Positions 34,908-44,655 of a stretch of DNA of 64,000 nt are shown here, piece after piece. How positions within the stretch are numbered: the stretch's first letter is position 1; each line of letters starts with the position of its first letter. The position numbers and the translations under genes are program-made. This DNA is from Nitrospirota bacterium (GTDB taxonomy: Bacteria; Nitrospirota; Nitrospiria; JACQBW01): positions 38,524 to 102,523 of the forward strand of contig JACQBW010000016.1 in NCBI GenBank assembly GCA_016194305.1. Direction: 5' to 3'. The notes under the pieces were generated by a model. It ran no database searches and was not told the origin of the DNA. It saw nothing but the letters and a program-made list of their open reading frames with translations.

Positions 34908-37394
34908 TTGAAGAACAAGTACGATCCCATTGAGGTTGAAAAAAAGTGGCAATCGATCTGGAGCGAAAGGCAATATTTCAAGGTATTGGACGAGTCTTCC
35001 AGGCCGAAATACTATTGTCTTGAAATGTTTCCCTATCCTTCCGGGAAAATCCATATGGGGCATGTCCGCGTTTATGCGATCGGAGATGTGATCTCCCGAT
35101 ACAAGAGACTCCGTGGTTTTCATGTTTTGCATCCGATGGGCTGGGACGCGTTCGGCCTTCCGGCCGAAAACGCCGCAATTCAAAAAGGGGTACATCCTGC
35201 GATCTGGACCATCAAAAATATCGAGACGATGAGAAAACAGCTCCAGTCGATGGGGCTCTCCTATGACTGGGAGAGGGAAGTGACCACCTGCGTTCCCGAA
35301 TATTATCGATGGAACCAGTGGTTTTTCATCAAAATGTTTGAAAGAGGACTTGCCTATAAGAAAAAATCGTCGGTGAACTGGTGCCCTTCCTGTGCGACCG
35401 TCCTTGCGAATGAGCAGGTTGAAGAGGGAAAATGCTGGCGCTGTGAGTCGGTCGTTACGCAGAAGGAACTGGAACAGTGGTTTTTCAAGATTACCGCTTA
35501 CGCCGAACAGCTGCTGGCAGACTGCGATCAATTGAAGAACTGGCCCGAAAGAGTCTTGACGATGCAGAAGAACTGGATTGGGAAGAGCGTGGGAGCGGAG
35601 ATCGAATTTGAAATTGAAGGCCAAAACCGTTTTCTGTCTGTTTTTACTACGAGGCCAGACACTTTATATGGTATCAGTTTCATGAGTATTGCACCGGAAC
35701 ATCCCCTGGCGACGGTTCTGGTCAAAGGGACCCCGTACGAAAAGGAAGCACTTTCGTTTATCGAAAAAATAAAAAGTGAAGACAAAGAGAGCCGGATGTC
35801 GGAAACTGGCGAAAAAGAGGGCGTATTTACAGGTTCGTCCGTCATTCATCCTTTGACCGGGGAAAAAATACCCGTTTGGATCGCAAACTTTGTCCTGGTG
35901 GAATATGGCACGGGGGCGGTCATGGCTGTTCCTGCGCACGACCAGCGCGATTTCGAATTTGCCAAAAAATACGGCCTTCCTGTCAAGGTGGTAATTCAGT
36001 CTCCGGAGAAGGATATCGCCGCCGAGTTGCCCAAGGGAGCATTTGTTTCAGCGGGTTTGTTAGTCAATTCAGGGTCTTTTAATGGCCTTCACTCTGAAGA
36101 AGCCAAAGGAAAAATCACCGAACATCTTGAAAAAAAAGGGAAAGGGAAGAGTAAGACAAATTACCGGTTGAGGGATTGGGGTGTATCCCGACAACGTTAC
36201 TGGGGAACTCCGATTCCGATGATTTATTGCGACACGTGCGGGATTCAGGCGGTTCCCGAAACGGATCTGCCCGTTCTCCTGCCAACCGATGTCCCCTTTA
36301 AGGGAGAAGGGGGGTCTCCCCTTGCCGAATCAAAAAGTTTTCTTGACGTGGCGTGTCCCAGTTGTGGCAGACCGGCCAGACGTGAGACCGATACGATGGA
36401 CACCTTTGTCGATTCTTCATGGTATTTCATACGATATACTTCTCCTCATTCTGTTGACCAACCTCTTGATTCAATGAATGGAAAATTTTGGCTCCCGGTA
36501 GACCAATATGTGGGCGGGATCGAACATGCCGTTCTCCATCTCCTCTATTCCCGCTTTTTCACCAAGGTTCTTTATGATTTGGGTCTGGTCTCGATTCGTG
36601 AGCCGTTTACCAACCTTCTGACTCAGGGAATGGTGATTAAAGATGGCGCGAAGATGTCCAAATCGAAAGGGAATGTGGTGGATCCCGACTATTTGATTAA
36701 ACGCTACGGTGCAGATACGTCGCGCCTGTTCTCGCTTTTTGCGGCTCCTCCCGAGAAAGATCTCGATTGGAACGATCAGGGAGTCGAAGGTTCTTTCAGA
36801 TTCCTAAACAAGGTCTGGAATCTCTTTTTAACCTGGCAGACTGCTTTGGCCAAAATACAATCTGAGGGGAAGACTTCGACCCCAGAGGGAAAAATGCTTC
36901 TGAGGAAAACCCACCTGACGATCAAAAAAATTAGCGAAGATATGGAAAAGGATTTCCATTTTAATACGGCGGTGGCGGCGCTCATGGAGCTTTTTAATTC
37001 TGTGACGGAGTATGTTGCCGTTCCCGCCAAAGTGGACAAGGCTCTTCTCAAGTTTACGCTGGAAAATTTTGCTCTTCTACTCTCTCCCTTTGCACCGCAC
37101 ATTTCAGAAGAGCTTTGGGAAAATCTGGGAAAATCCGAACCAATCTTTGCACCTGCTGTCCGGTATCCCTGGCCCTCATTTGATTCTGCCGAGTTGATTG
37201 CGGAAGAAATGACCATTGTGATCCAGGTTAACGGGAAATTGAGAGGAAAGCTGGAAATCCCTTTTCAATCGGAAGCGGAGGAGATTAAGGAGATGGCACT
37301 ACACGATCCCAAAGTCAGGGAATGGATAGATGGGAAGAAAATCGGAAAGGTAATATATGTCGAAAAAAAACTGGTCAATATTGTTGTCCATTAA
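34908..37394 (+). CDS. leuS: Leucyl-tRNA synthetase
   Basis: This class I synthetase has 828 residues, the usual bacterial size. HIGH-type motif [19 protein letters not shown] and KMSKS motif [15 protein letters not shown] are intact. The CP1 editing domain contains the conserved [10 protein letters not shown] and [15 protein letters not shown] blocks, and a zinc-type Cys cluster [21 protein letters not shown] is present. It charges tRNA-Leu in the cytoplasm. The TTG start at 34908 follows AAGGAG by 9 nt. Repeat copy B begins at its stop codon. Confidence 0.97.
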   Translation: MKNKYDPIEVEKKWQSIWSERQYFKVLDESSRPKYYCLEMFPYPSGKIHMGHVRVYAIGDVISRYKRLRGFHVLHPMGWDAFGLPAENAAIQKGVHPAIWTIKNIETMRKQLQSMGLSYDWEREVTTCVPEYYRWNQWFFIKMFERGLAYKKKSSVNWCPSCATVLANEQVEEGKCWRCESVVTQKELEQWFFKITAYAEQLLADCDQLKNWPERVLTMQKNWIGKSVGAEIEFEIEGQNRFLSVFTTRPDTLYGISFMSIAPEHPLATVLVKGTPYEKEALSFIEKIKSEDKESRMSETGEKEGVFTGSSVIHPLTGEKIPVWIANFVLVEYGTGAVMAVPAHDQRDFEFAKKYGLPVKVVIQSPEKDIAAELPKGAFVSAGLLVNSGSFNGLHSEEAKGKITEHLEKKGKGKSKTNYRLRDWGVSRQRYWGTPIPMIYCDTCGIQAVPETDLPVLLPTDVPFKGEGGSPLAESKSFLDVACPSCGRPARRETDTMDTFVDSSWYFIRYTSPHSVDQPLDSMNGKFWLPVDQYVGGIEHAVLHLLYSRFFTKVLYDLGLVSIREPFTNLLTQGMVIKDGAKMSKSKGNVVDPDYLIKRYGADTSRLFSLFAAPPEKDLDWNDQGVEGSFRFLNKVWNLFLTWQTALAKIQSEGKTSTPEGKMLLRKTHLTIKKISEDMEKDFHFNTAVAALMELFNSVTEYVAVPAKVDKALLKFTLENFALLLSPFAPHISEELWENLGKSEPIFAPAVRYPWPSFDSAELIAEEMTIVIQVNGKLRGKLEIPFQSEAEEIKEMALHDPKVREWIDGKKIGKVIYVEKKLVNIVVH

Positions 37395-37512
37395 ATTGTT
37401 GAAAAACCTGATCGGCTGTGTTCTCATCGTTCGGCAATCCTCTCGTACGGGTATTGTACGCTCCGGTTGCCTCACTCCTGCGGCCTTGCCAATAATGGTT
37501 TTTGAACAATTT
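37393..37512 (+). repeat. Palindromic repeat element, copy B
   Basis: The terminal inverted repeats are AAATTGTTGAAAAACC and GGTTTTTGAACAATTT (one mismatch). The core GTTCTCATCGTTCGGCAATC ... TTGTACGCTCCG ... CTCCTGCGGCCT matches copies A and C, with inner CGTAC/GTACG pairing. It overlaps the last bases of the leuS stop codon and its right end contains the ATG of lptE. Confidence 0.85.
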
Positions 37513-38097
37513 AAATTTTGTCCCGCTATTTTTCCGGTAAAAAGAATTTTGTGCTACGGATTTGTTTTACCCCTTTTATTCGGATGTGGCTATCAATCTT
37601 CGCTCGAGAAGGCGCCGCCAGGCTACCTGATTAAGGAAAATGTGGATGGAAAGGAAGTTTCAAAGTCGGTTCACCTCTCCCGGCTTTCGATCCCCGTATT
37701 CGATAATCGCACTTTTGAACCGCTTATCGAGAATACGTTGACCCGACGGTTTCGTCAGCAGGTTCTGATGGATGGACATATGAAACTGGTCGCGATAAAG
37801 GAAAATTCAGATATGATCCTTGAGGGAGAGCTGATTTCCTTCGGACAATCACCCCTTTCATTTGATTCCAATAATTCCGCTCTCGAGTATCGCATTTCAC
37901 TGGTGCTGAAAATTTCATTAAAAGATTCAAAATCAAATAAAATCCTCTGGCAAAAATCGGGTATCACTTCGGCTTCCGATTACTATGTCAACGTCGATGC
38001 CTCCCTGAACCGCGCTGCGCTAGACAGGGCTATTGACGAAGCAAGCAAGGTTTTGGCGGAGGATGTGATCAGTGAAATTCTGGACCTCTATCGATAA
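37495..38097 (+). CDS. lptE: LPS-assembly lipoprotein LptE
   Basis: This 200-residue lipoprotein has its lipobox in VLPLLFGCGYQ near residue 26. The fold pattern matches LptE: HLSRLSIPVFDNRTFEPLIE, NTLTRRFRQQVLMDGH, ISLVLKISLKDSKSNKILWQ and a C-terminal helix. LptE plugs the LptD barrel that inserts LPS in the outer membrane. ATG 37495 gives a normal signal peptide; this codon lies in the right terminal repeat of copy B. The frame is open upstream through the repeat into leuS. holA starts directly after the stop. Confidence 0.85.
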   Translation: MVFEQFKFCPAIFPVKRILCYGFVLPLLFGCGYQSSLEKAPPGYLIKENVDGKEVSKSVHLSRLSIPVFDNRTFEPLIENTLTRRFRQQVLMDGHMKLVAIKENSDMILEGELISFGQSPLSFDSNNSALEYRISLVLKISLKDSKSNKILWQKSGITSASDYYVNVDASLNRAALDRAIDEASKVLAEDVISEILDLYR

Positions 38098-39111
38098 ATG
38101 GAAAGTAAAAACGTGAAAAAGGAGGACTGGGGTCCGCTGATTCTCCTCCATGGAGAAGAAGAATACCTGATTGCCGATTGGGTCAAAAAGATTAAAGATG
38201 GCCTGATCGAGCCCGGGCTGACCGAATTTAATTTCAATCTCTTTTATGGATCGGATCTGGACATGGGAGAACTCCTCTCTCTCGTGCAAACCTTTCCTCT
38301 TCTCTCAGAAAAGCGGGTTGTCATCATAAAAGAAGGGGAACTGATACCGGCCAAAGAGCTTGAAAAGCTGATTCCGTATATGGATTCTCCCATGGACTCT
38401 ACCTGTCTTGTTTTTCTTGCTTCCAAAGTCGATATGCGAAAAAGCTTTTTTATTCGATTTAAGGAAAAGGGAAGGGTCATTTCCTGTCAGAAATTATATG
38501 AGAACCAGATCGCTCCCTGGATTCGAAATCAGTTTAAGGAAGCGTCATACGAGATCGAAGAAAACGCCGTTCTGTTTTTAAAGACGGAAATTGGTCCTGA
38601 CCTTCTTAAACTCTCGACAGAAATTGAAAAATTAAAATCTTACATCGGCGACCGGAAAACAGTCCGGTTTGAGGATTGCCAGAAAATTATCCGGGGAGAA
38701 CGCCACTATTCAATCTTTGATCTGGTCAACGCGGTCGGAAACAAAGATCGAACAAAGGCGCTGATCCTTCTTTCCAGTTTGATTGATGAAGGAGAACAGC
38801 CCCTGGTCATGCTGGCGATGCTGGTTCGGAATTTCAGAAACCTGCTAAGATTAGGGGAACTTAAAAAAGCGGGCATGTCCAGAATGGAAGTTTCCAAGAG
38901 ATTGGGAATCCCCGAGTTCTATTTGTCGGAAACATACAAGCATTTTTCAGCCTATACACCCGAGGAAATCAAAGAGGCCTTTACGCTCTTTCTGGAAGCA
39001 GACCTTCAGTTAAAAAGCAATGTGAGGGCGCCTGAGCGAACGATGGAGGCGGTCATTCTCAATCTCTGCATCGTAAATCCGTCAAACAGTCAGGTATCCT
39101 ATAATGCCTGA
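38098..39111 (+). CDS. holA: DNA polymerase III delta subunit
   Basis: The 337 residues have the HolA arrangement: PLILLHGEEEYLIADWVKKI, NLFYGSDLDMGELLSLVQTF, EKRVVIIKEG and STCLVFLASKVD in the AAA-like region, then the C-terminal collar domain (FDLVNAVGNKDRTKAL, MLAMLVRNFRNLLRL). Delta opens the beta clamp in the clamp loader. It starts at the base after the lptE stop, the common lptE-holA linkage. Confidence 0.93.
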   Translation: MESKNVKKEDWGPLILLHGEEEYLIADWVKKIKDGLIEPGLTEFNFNLFYGSDLDMGELLSLVQTFPLLSEKRVVIIKEGELIPAKELEKLIPYMDSPMDSTCLVFLASKVDMRKSFFIRFKEKGRVISCQKLYENQIAPWIRNQFKEASYEIEENAVLFLKTEIGPDLLKLSTEIEKLKSYIGDRKTVRFEDCQKIIRGERHYSIFDLVNAVGNKDRTKALILLSSLIDEGEQPLVMLAMLVRNFRNLLRLGELKKAGMSRMEVSKRLGIPEFYLSETYKHFSAYTPEEIKEAFTLFLEADLQLKSNVRAPERTMEAVILNLCIVNPSNSQVSYNA

Positions 39112-39565
39112 TATGGATACTTCTCCTCTTCCGCTGGAAGAATTAAAAAAACTTCGTAAGCCGATCCCGAATATCAATATCGATCTCCGTCAGCGACTCA
39201 CCCGGATGGAGTCTCTGGCCCTCTGGATCACTGAATTTGTCGGGACGATGGGATTCTTTTTGGTCATTTTTGCATGGACCGTTCTCTGGCTCTCCTGGAA
39301 TCTGGTCGCACCACAGTCGTTACGATTTGACCCCTTTCCCGCATTTGTCCTATGGCTATTTATATCCAATATGATTCAGATCTTCCTTATGCCGCTTATC
39401 ATGATTGGACAGAATCTGCAAGGAAAACATGCAGAAGCCCGGGCAGAGACCGATTTTGAAGTGAATGTCAAAGCCGAGAGAGAAATAGGCACTATTCTGC
39501 TCCACCTGGAAAAACAAAATAAATTGATTTTAGAGATATTGCATAGAATAGAGCACCTGAAATAG
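39104..39565 (+). CDS. DUF1003 family membrane protein
   Basis: The 153 residues have two membrane helices (FVGTMGFFLVIFAWTVLWLS and PAFVLWLFISNMIQIFLMPL) joined by a short loop with FDPFP, then a charged helix that contains RAETDFEVNVKAEREI. This is the DUF1003 pattern, a family of unknown function sometimes linked to ion or stress roles. It overlaps holA by 8 bp. Confidence 0.85.
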   Translation: MPDMDTSPLPLEELKKLRKPIPNINIDLRQRLTRMESLALWITEFVGTMGFFLVIFAWTVLWLSWNLVAPQSLRFDPFPAFVLWLFISNMIQIFLMPLIMIGQNLQGKHAEARAETDFEVNVKAEREIGTILLHLEKQNKLILEILHRIEHLK

Positions 39566-39607
39566 AGAATCGATGAATTCTATTTTCAATCGGACGTTGT
39601 GTTCTGG

Positions 39608-39637
39608 TTGACATTGTAATTTTCTTCTTCGTAAGAT
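39608..39637 (+). promoter_or_regulatory. Probable promoter of the cupredoxin gene
   Basis: TTGACA at 39608-39613 and TAAGAT at 39632-39637 with an 18-bp spacer. The ATG is 66 bp further on. Confidence 0.45.
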
Positions 39638-39703
39638 GGAGAGGGAGAAGTTTTTGGTCAAACGTTTGTCGTCACTGGAATATTCATGAGAGGGGAAATT
39701 GAC

Positions 39704-40138
39704 ATGCGGAAAATAAGTGCATATCTCCGGAACGGTTTCTTTTTATTCATATGGGTTTTCATCTTTTCTGGTTCTTCCGCATATTCCGATGATCGTACAG
39801 ATCAGCCTGTTGGCGTGGTGCAGGTCAATATACGGAATTCAATATTTGAATTCCAGGGAGGGATCCTGAAGCCGGATCAGAACGCCACGATTGTTGTCCA
39901 TAACGAGGATCAAATTACTCATGGCTTCACTTCAATCCTGCTGGAAGATTTTGATGTCCAGGTTGAATCCAATGGGATAACAACCTTGGGAAAAGGAATA
40001 AAAGGTGTTCATATTGATTCCGGCAAAACGGTCCGGATCCATTTTGTCCCTAATCGCTCGGGAAAGTTTTCTTTTCGATGCGATCTTCATCCGAATATGA
40101 AGGGAGAGCTCCTTATACTTTCTATCACGTCAATATAA
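39704..40138 (+). CDS. Periplasmic cupredoxin-domain protein
   Basis: The 144 residues start with a signal peptide (NGFFLFIWVFIFSGSSAYS) followed by a single cupredoxin beta-sandwich. Type 1 copper ligands are visible: His in NEDQITHGF, and Cys, His and Met in FRCDLHPNMKGEL. It probably carries electrons or copper in the periplasm, though the partner is unknown. ATG 39704 is chosen because GAGGGG sits about 8 nt before it; an in-frame ATG at 39686 lacks such a site. Confidence 0.85.
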   Translation: MRKISAYLRNGFFLFIWVFIFSGSSAYSDDRTDQPVGVVQVNIRNSIFEFQGGILKPDQNATIVVHNEDQITHGFTSILLEDFDVQVESNGITTLGKGIKGVHIDSGKTVRIHFVPNRSGKFSFRCDLHPNMKGELLILSITSI

Positions 40139-40278
40139 CTGGATCATTCTGGAAAAATTCTTTTCAACTGCCAAATTCCGGAAAGGGTATGGCTGCTTCC
40201 CGAAAGCGGCAATTTTTGGACGTCAAAAACGAACTCATTGAAAAAATAAACACTTAACGTAACCGCGAGGTCCAGGAT

Positions 40279-41337
40279 ATGTTGCGAGCGAATGGTTATG
40301 CCGCATTAAAGGCTAAAGCCCCATTAACTCTTTATTCATTTGACCGAAGAGATCCCAAAGACCACGATGTTCTAATTGACATTTTATATTGTGGAATCTG
40401 TCACTCTGATATTCATCAGGCTCGTGATGAATGGGGTGGCGCTTCCTTCCCGATGGTGCCAGGCCATGAAATTACGGGAATGGTTTCCCGTGTGGGTGTA
40501 AAAGTGACCCGCCATAAAGTAGGAGACAAGGTGGGTGTTGGATGTTTTGTTGATTCATGCCGCCGCTGTGAAGCGTGCAATCAAAACCTTCAGCAGTTTT
40601 GTGCCAATGGAATGAGTTTGACCTATAATGGTCTCGAACAGGATAAAAAAACTCCGACACAGGGAGGATATTCAAACCGCATTATCGTAAACGAAGAGTA
40701 CGTTTATCGCATACCGGGCAACCTTCCATTGGATGCTGCGGCTCCTCTACTCTGTGCAGGAATCACACTCTATTCTCCGCTGACGCGCTGGAAGGCAGGA
40801 CCGGGTAAAAATGTTGGCATCATTGGATTAGGGGGGTTGGGTCACATGGGCGTTAAACTGGCCCATGCCCTCGGGGCTAATGTTACCGTGCTGAGTCATT
40901 CGCTTAAGAAATTGGAAGAAGGAAAGAAGTTGGGAGCGGATCATTCTTATGCAACCACCGATCCGGAAACGTTCACGAAACTGAGCGGCACTTTTGATTT
41001 GATGGTCTGCACCGTTTCAGCAGGTATCAATTGGAACCCCTATCTAGATCTTTTGAAAACCGACGGCACCATGGTGGTCGTTGGCGTGCCAGAAAAGGAG
41101 ATTCCAATCAGTGCATTTTCTCTGATTATGCGACGACGTAATCTTGCCGGATCGTTGATAGGCGGCTACAAAGAGACCCAGGAAATGCTGGATTTCTGTG
41201 GAAAACACAGTATTACAAGTGAAATAGAAGTGATTCCAATTCAAAAAGTAAATGAGGCCTATGAGCGAGTTTTGAAAAGTGACGTGCGCTACCGTTTTGT
41301 GATTGATATGAAATCATTGCCTGAGCAACAAAAATGA
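40279..41337 (+). CDS. Zinc-dependent alcohol dehydrogenase (YahK/cinnamyl-alcohol type)
   Basis: This medium-chain dehydrogenase has 352 residues. The catalytic zinc ligands fall in CGICHSD and [10 protein letters not shown]. The structural zinc site is [15 protein letters not shown], with its first Cys position displaced or replaced ([13 protein letters not shown]). The NAD(P) site is [20 protein letters not shown], and the Ser after the next strand (LSHS) hints at NADPH preference. Close relatives reduce aldehydes. It stands alone between the cupredoxin gene and the convergent rpsT. Confidence 0.92.
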   Translation: MLRANGYAALKAKAPLTLYSFDRRDPKDHDVLIDILYCGICHSDIHQARDEWGGASFPMVPGHEITGMVSRVGVKVTRHKVGDKVGVGCFVDSCRRCEACNQNLQQFCANGMSLTYNGLEQDKKTPTQGGYSNRIIVNEEYVYRIPGNLPLDAAAPLLCAGITLYSPLTRWKAGPGKNVGIIGLGGLGHMGVKLAHALGANVTVLSHSLKKLEEGKKLGADHSYATTDPETFTKLSGTFDLMVCTVSAGINWNPYLDLLKTDGTMVVVGVPEKEIPISAFSLIMRRRNLAGSLIGGYKETQEMLDFCGKHSITSEIEVIPIQKVNEAYERVLKSDVRYRFVIDMKSLPEQQK

Positions 41338-41417
41338 AATATCGAATGACGAATGTTACGCTCTTTTCTTCTGAGGGAACCCGGAAACAGGGGCGTGCCG
41401 AATGGCATGCACGAGAG

Positions 41418-41448
41418 TATAAAAGATGCCACTTGTCAGAAGCATCTT
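41418..41448 (-). terminator. Rho-independent terminator of rpsT
   Basis: On the minus strand AAGATGC and GCATCTT pair across a 12-nt loop and continue as TTTTATA. It is about 100 bp beyond the rpsT stop. Confidence 0.5.
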
Positions 41449-41540
41449 GCATTAAGTGACACAAATGGGATGAGAGGCGGCCGAAATTTCCGATCGCATT
41501 GGAACGAACGGCTGACTGATTTCGATTTACCTGAAAGGAA

Positions 41541-41810
41541 TTATTTTGCGGTGAGTTGATTGATTTTTACAGTCATCCGGGAGATTTTTCTTCCGGCCGT
41601 ATTGTGATGAATAACCCCTTTACTTGCCGCGCTATCCATCAGGGAGGTCATCTCCAGAAGGGCTGACTTGGCTTCTTCTTTATTTTTTTCTTCGATGGCT
41701 TTGAGTACTTTTTTGGCGGATGTCCGGACAGTAGAGATAATTGTTCTATTTCTTTCCCGTTTACGTATATCCTGGCGGGTTTTTTTGATGGCGTCGCGAT
41801 GTATGGGCAT
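41541..41810 (-). CDS. rpsT: 30S ribosomal protein S20
   Basis: This basic protein has 89 residues and the S20 pattern: a helical N-terminus rich in Arg and Lys (MPIHRDAIKKTRQDIRKRE), RNRTIISTVRTSAKKVLKAI, MDSAASKGVIHHNTAGRKIS and a Lys-rich end. It binds 16S rRNA early in 30S assembly. AAAGGA precedes the ATG, and a good promoter lies 40-70 bp upstream on the same strand. Confidence 0.97.
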   Translation of the reverse strand: MPIHRDAIKKTRQDIRKRERNRTIISTVRTSAKKVLKAIEEKNKEEAKSALLEMTSLMDSAASKGVIHHNTAGRKISRMTVKINQLTAK

Positions 41811-41850
41811 TCTTTTCCTTTGCTGAGTAAGATTAAAATTTAAGACAGTA

Positions 41851-41879
41851 CTTATATCACATTAAACCAAGGAAAACAA
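41851..41879 (-). promoter_or_regulatory. rpsT promoter
   Basis: Read on the minus strand: TTGTTT, 17 bp, TATAAG. This gives a leader of about 35 nt for rpsT. Confidence 0.6.
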
Positions 41880-41897
41880 TCGATAAATACGAATAAA

Positions 41898-41927
41898 TTG
41901 TTATCGGAAAACGGCGTATGGTATACT
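41898..41927 (+). promoter_or_regulatory. Promoter adjacent to the DHOD-like start codon (leaderless candidate)
   Basis: TTGTTA at 41898-41903, 18 bp, TATACT at 41922-41927. The preferred ATG is at 41937, nine bases past the -10 box, so transcription would begin at about the start codon. No Shine-Dalgarno sequence precedes it. Confidence 0.5.
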
Positions 41928-41936
41928 CCTGACAAG

Positions 41937-43040
41937 ATGATCTTTGATCCGGTCCACTCTCATATGTCCCCGACTTATCGCATTGACCTCTCCTACGAAG
42001 AAAACTATCAAAATGGCCCTTTTATCGAAGGTGAATTTTCCAAAAGAAAAACAAGCGGGCTTAAACATTTTATGGGTTTCGAGGTCCGGTCCACATTCGG
42101 AGTCCCGGCTGGTCCACTGCTAAACTCACGGTGGATCCATGTTTATGCCAAACTTGGATTTGACCTATTGGTCTACAAGACTGTCAGAACGGAGGCTCAC
42201 CCTTCCCACCCCGCTCCGAACTGCATGATTCTCAATCTATCCGGCCAGTTAGAAGATAAAGATTTTGGATACACATTGGTGGCCAATGAGGAAATTTCGG
42301 AAGACAAGAACTCTTCTCACGTTTCAATTACGAATTCCTTCGGCATGCCTTCGAGAGATCCCAAAGTCTGGCAGGAAGATGTCCTGAAGGCGAAGTCATT
42401 CTTGGACCCGGGTCAGATCTTGATCGTCAGTGTGGTCGGAACTCCCCGGAAAGGAGAAGATTTGGCCGACGACTATGCCCGGGGCGCGATGATGGCCAAA
42501 GAAGCCGGTGCCGATATTGTGGAGATTAACCTCTCCTGTCCCAATGTGACCACCGGTGAAGGATCTCTCTTTACGGACCCTGAAGCCTCTTCCCGGGTGA
42601 CCCGGGAAGTGCAACGGGCGCTTCATGGCACCCCTCTGATTATTAAAATGGGATATATTCCAGATTTTCAGATTCTGGAGAAAGTTATCATGGCAAATGC
42701 CAGATTTACAGAGGGAATTTCCAGTATCAATACCCTCTCATTTAAAGTGGTCAAACCGGACGGAAGTCAGGCACTTCCCGGTCCGGGGAGGCTTCAATCG
42801 GGAGTCTGTGGAGATGCCATCCGATCATGCGGGCTCAATCAGTCAAAAAGAATTGCGGATATCCGGCAGCGCCACCGCCTTGATTTTTCCCTGATTGGGG
42901 TGGGGGGAATCATGACGGTGAACGATATTATCGCCTATGAAGAAGCCGGAACAGATGCGAGTATGAGCGCCACGGGTGCGATGTGGGATCCTTATCTCGC
43001 TTTAAAATACGACCAAATACGTCTTGTCCAGAAGCGTTAA
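41937..43040 (+). CDS. Dihydroorotate dehydrogenase-like FMN enzyme
   Basis: The 367 residues form a PyrD-type TIM barrel: FGVPAGPLLNSRWI, GFDLLVYKTVRTEAHPSHP, ADIVEINLSCPNVTTGEG, PLIIKMGYIP and DFSLIGVGGIMTVNDIIAYE. The last block is the phosphate-binding loop for FMN. It differs from classical PyrD at the N-terminus and in the active-site loop, so the substrate may not be dihydroorotate. ATG 41937 is preferred; in-frame TTG 41898 coincides with the -35 box. murJ follows 33 bp later. Confidence 0.8.
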   Translation: MIFDPVHSHMSPTYRIDLSYEENYQNGPFIEGEFSKRKTSGLKHFMGFEVRSTFGVPAGPLLNSRWIHVYAKLGFDLLVYKTVRTEAHPSHPAPNCMILNLSGQLEDKDFGYTLVANEEISEDKNSSHVSITNSFGMPSRDPKVWQEDVLKAKSFLDPGQILIVSVVGTPRKGEDLADDYARGAMMAKEAGADIVEINLSCPNVTTGEGSLFTDPEASSRVTREVQRALHGTPLIIKMGYIPDFQILEKVIMANARFTEGISSINTLSFKVVKPDGSQALPGPGRLQSGVCGDAIRSCGLNQSKRIADIRQRHRLDFSLIGVGGIMTVNDIIAYEEAGTDASMSATGAMWDPYLALKYDQIRLVQKR

Positions 43041-43073
43041 CTCCTCATTTAATCTTAAAATCCCATTTCAACC

Positions 43074-44627
43074 ATGACAGAAACCAGAAAAATAACCAGA
43101 GCGGCGGGCAAGATCGGTATTGCCACATTGACCAGCCGGATCTTGGGACTGATCAGGGATATGGTTGTTGCACGGCTGGGTGCCGGTCTCGCGACGGATG
43201 CCTTTTATGTTGCCTATCGGATTCCGAATCTTTTAAGAGAACTGTTGGCAGAAGGTTCGATGTCGGCCGGATTTATTCCGGTTTTTACCGAATATTGGAC
43301 GACCCGATCGAAGGAAGAGGCATGGAGACTGGCTTGCAAGGTGTTTACGCTTCTTTTTGCCATTCTCCTGGCAGTCTGTTTGCTGGGAATCCTTTTAGCT
43401 CCCTGGATTGTCCGGTTGATTGCACCTGGGTTTACGGATGAAGGGGGAAAACTTTCTCTGACGATTGATCTGACCCGGATTATGTTTCCTTACCTTCTAT
43501 TTATCGGCCTGGCGGCTTTGACGATGGGCGTGCTCAATTCCATTCGGGCATTTGGAATTCCGGCGTTGGCTCCGGCTGTTGATAATTTTGTCATCATCTT
43601 GTCAATTTTTATCTTTAGTTGGTTCCTGAATGATCCGATATTTGGAATTGCCATTGCGGTGACGATCGGAGGACTGGTTCAGTTCTTGTTTCAGCTCCCA
43701 TCCCTGTTTAAAAACGGCCTTCTCTTTAAATTCAATTTTAAGGTAAACGATCCTGGCGTTAAAAAGATCTTTAGCCTGATTCTTCCGACACTTCTGGGGC
43801 TTTCTGTGGCCCAGATCAATCTTCTTGTCAACACCCTTCTGGCATCGACCCTTTCGGAGGGGAGTGTGACCTACCTCTATTACGGAATCCGGCTGATTCA
43901 TTTTCCGTTGGGTATCTTCGCCATTGCCGTTGCGACGGCCATTCTCCCCTCCCTCTCCACCCAGGCGGCCAAACGAGATATGGAAGGTCTGAAAGAGAGT
44001 TTTTCTTTTGGATTGCGTCTGGTCTTTTTTATCTCTTTCCCTGCGATGATCGGGCTGATTTTGTTAAGAGTCCCGATTGTTCAGATTCTTTTTCAACATG
44101 GTGATTTTAATTTTACGGCCACTCAGGGGACGGCCACCGCGGTCCTCTATTATTCCATGGGATTGTGGGCCTTCGCCGGGGTAAGAATTGTCATTCCGGT
44201 TTTTTATGCTCTTCAAGATACCAGAACGCCGGTTAAAATTGCGGTCATTTCACTCCTCTCGAATATCGTCCTGAGCCTGGTCTTGATGGGGCCTCTGAAA
44301 CATGGCGGACTCGCTCTCGCGACGTCGCTGGCGTCGATGATTAACCTGACGCTCCTGATCTGGATTCTAAGAAAGCGGCTTGGAAATCTGGATGGAAGGA
44401 GAATTCTTCAGTCGCATCTGAAAGTCGTCCTGGCGACTTCCGGAATCGCCCTGATCTGCTACTGGGTCAATGACCTGGGAATCTGGCTCATGAAAGGGGA
44501 GAGTTTTGAAAAGATGTTTTATCTGGCCCTGGCGATTTTTGTCAGCGTGGCAAGTTATCTCCTCTTCCATTTCCTGATGAAAGGTGAGGAGCTGAGATTT
44601 ATATGGAATTCGTTGAAAAAAGAATAG
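43074..44627 (+). CDS. murJ: Lipid II flippase MurJ
   Basis: The 517 residues carry about 14 hydrophobic segments in the MVF/MATE-like fold. The conserved start ITRAAGKIGIATLTSRILGL and ARLGAGLATDAFYVAYRIPN, plus RELLAEGSMSAGFIPVFTEY, are diagnostic. MurJ moves lipid II across the inner membrane, feeding the glycosyltransferases encoded elsewhere in the window (mtgA, PBP1b). It converges on the FG-GAP lipoprotein gene with a 28-bp gap. Confidence 0.95.
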   Translation: MTETRKITRAAGKIGIATLTSRILGLIRDMVVARLGAGLATDAFYVAYRIPNLLRELLAEGSMSAGFIPVFTEYWTTRSKEEAWRLACKVFTLLFAILLAVCLLGILLAPWIVRLIAPGFTDEGGKLSLTIDLTRIMFPYLLFIGLAALTMGVLNSIRAFGIPALAPAVDNFVIILSIFIFSWFLNDPIFGIAIAVTIGGLVQFLFQLPSLFKNGLLFKFNFKVNDPGVKKIFSLILPTLLGLSVAQINLLVNTLLASTLSEGSVTYLYYGIRLIHFPLGIFAIAVATAILPSLSTQAAKRDMEGLKESFSFGLRLVFFISFPAMIGLILLRVPIVQILFQHGDFNFTATQGTATAVLYYSMGLWAFAGVRIVIPVFYALQDTRTPVKIAVISLLSNIVLSLVLMGPLKHGGLALATSLASMINLTLLIWILRKRLGNLDGRRILQSHLKVVLATSGIALICYWVNDLGIWLMKGESFEKMFYLALAIFVSVASYLLFHFLMKGEELRFIWNSLKKE

Positions 44628-44655
44628 CGCTAATTCCTTTCTGGGCCTGGAAATA

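Noticed and set aside
16222..37512. Insertion sequence or integrative element bounded by the repeats
   Set aside because: The repeats are short, with no transposase or recombinase between them. The genes between copies are core T2SS and housekeeping genes.
40189..40257. 22-codon frame upstream of the alcohol dehydrogenase
   Set aside because: The purine tract is only about 1 nt from the ATG, there is no terminator, and the composition is ordinary; it lacks the supports seen for the Lys-rich gene at 47875.
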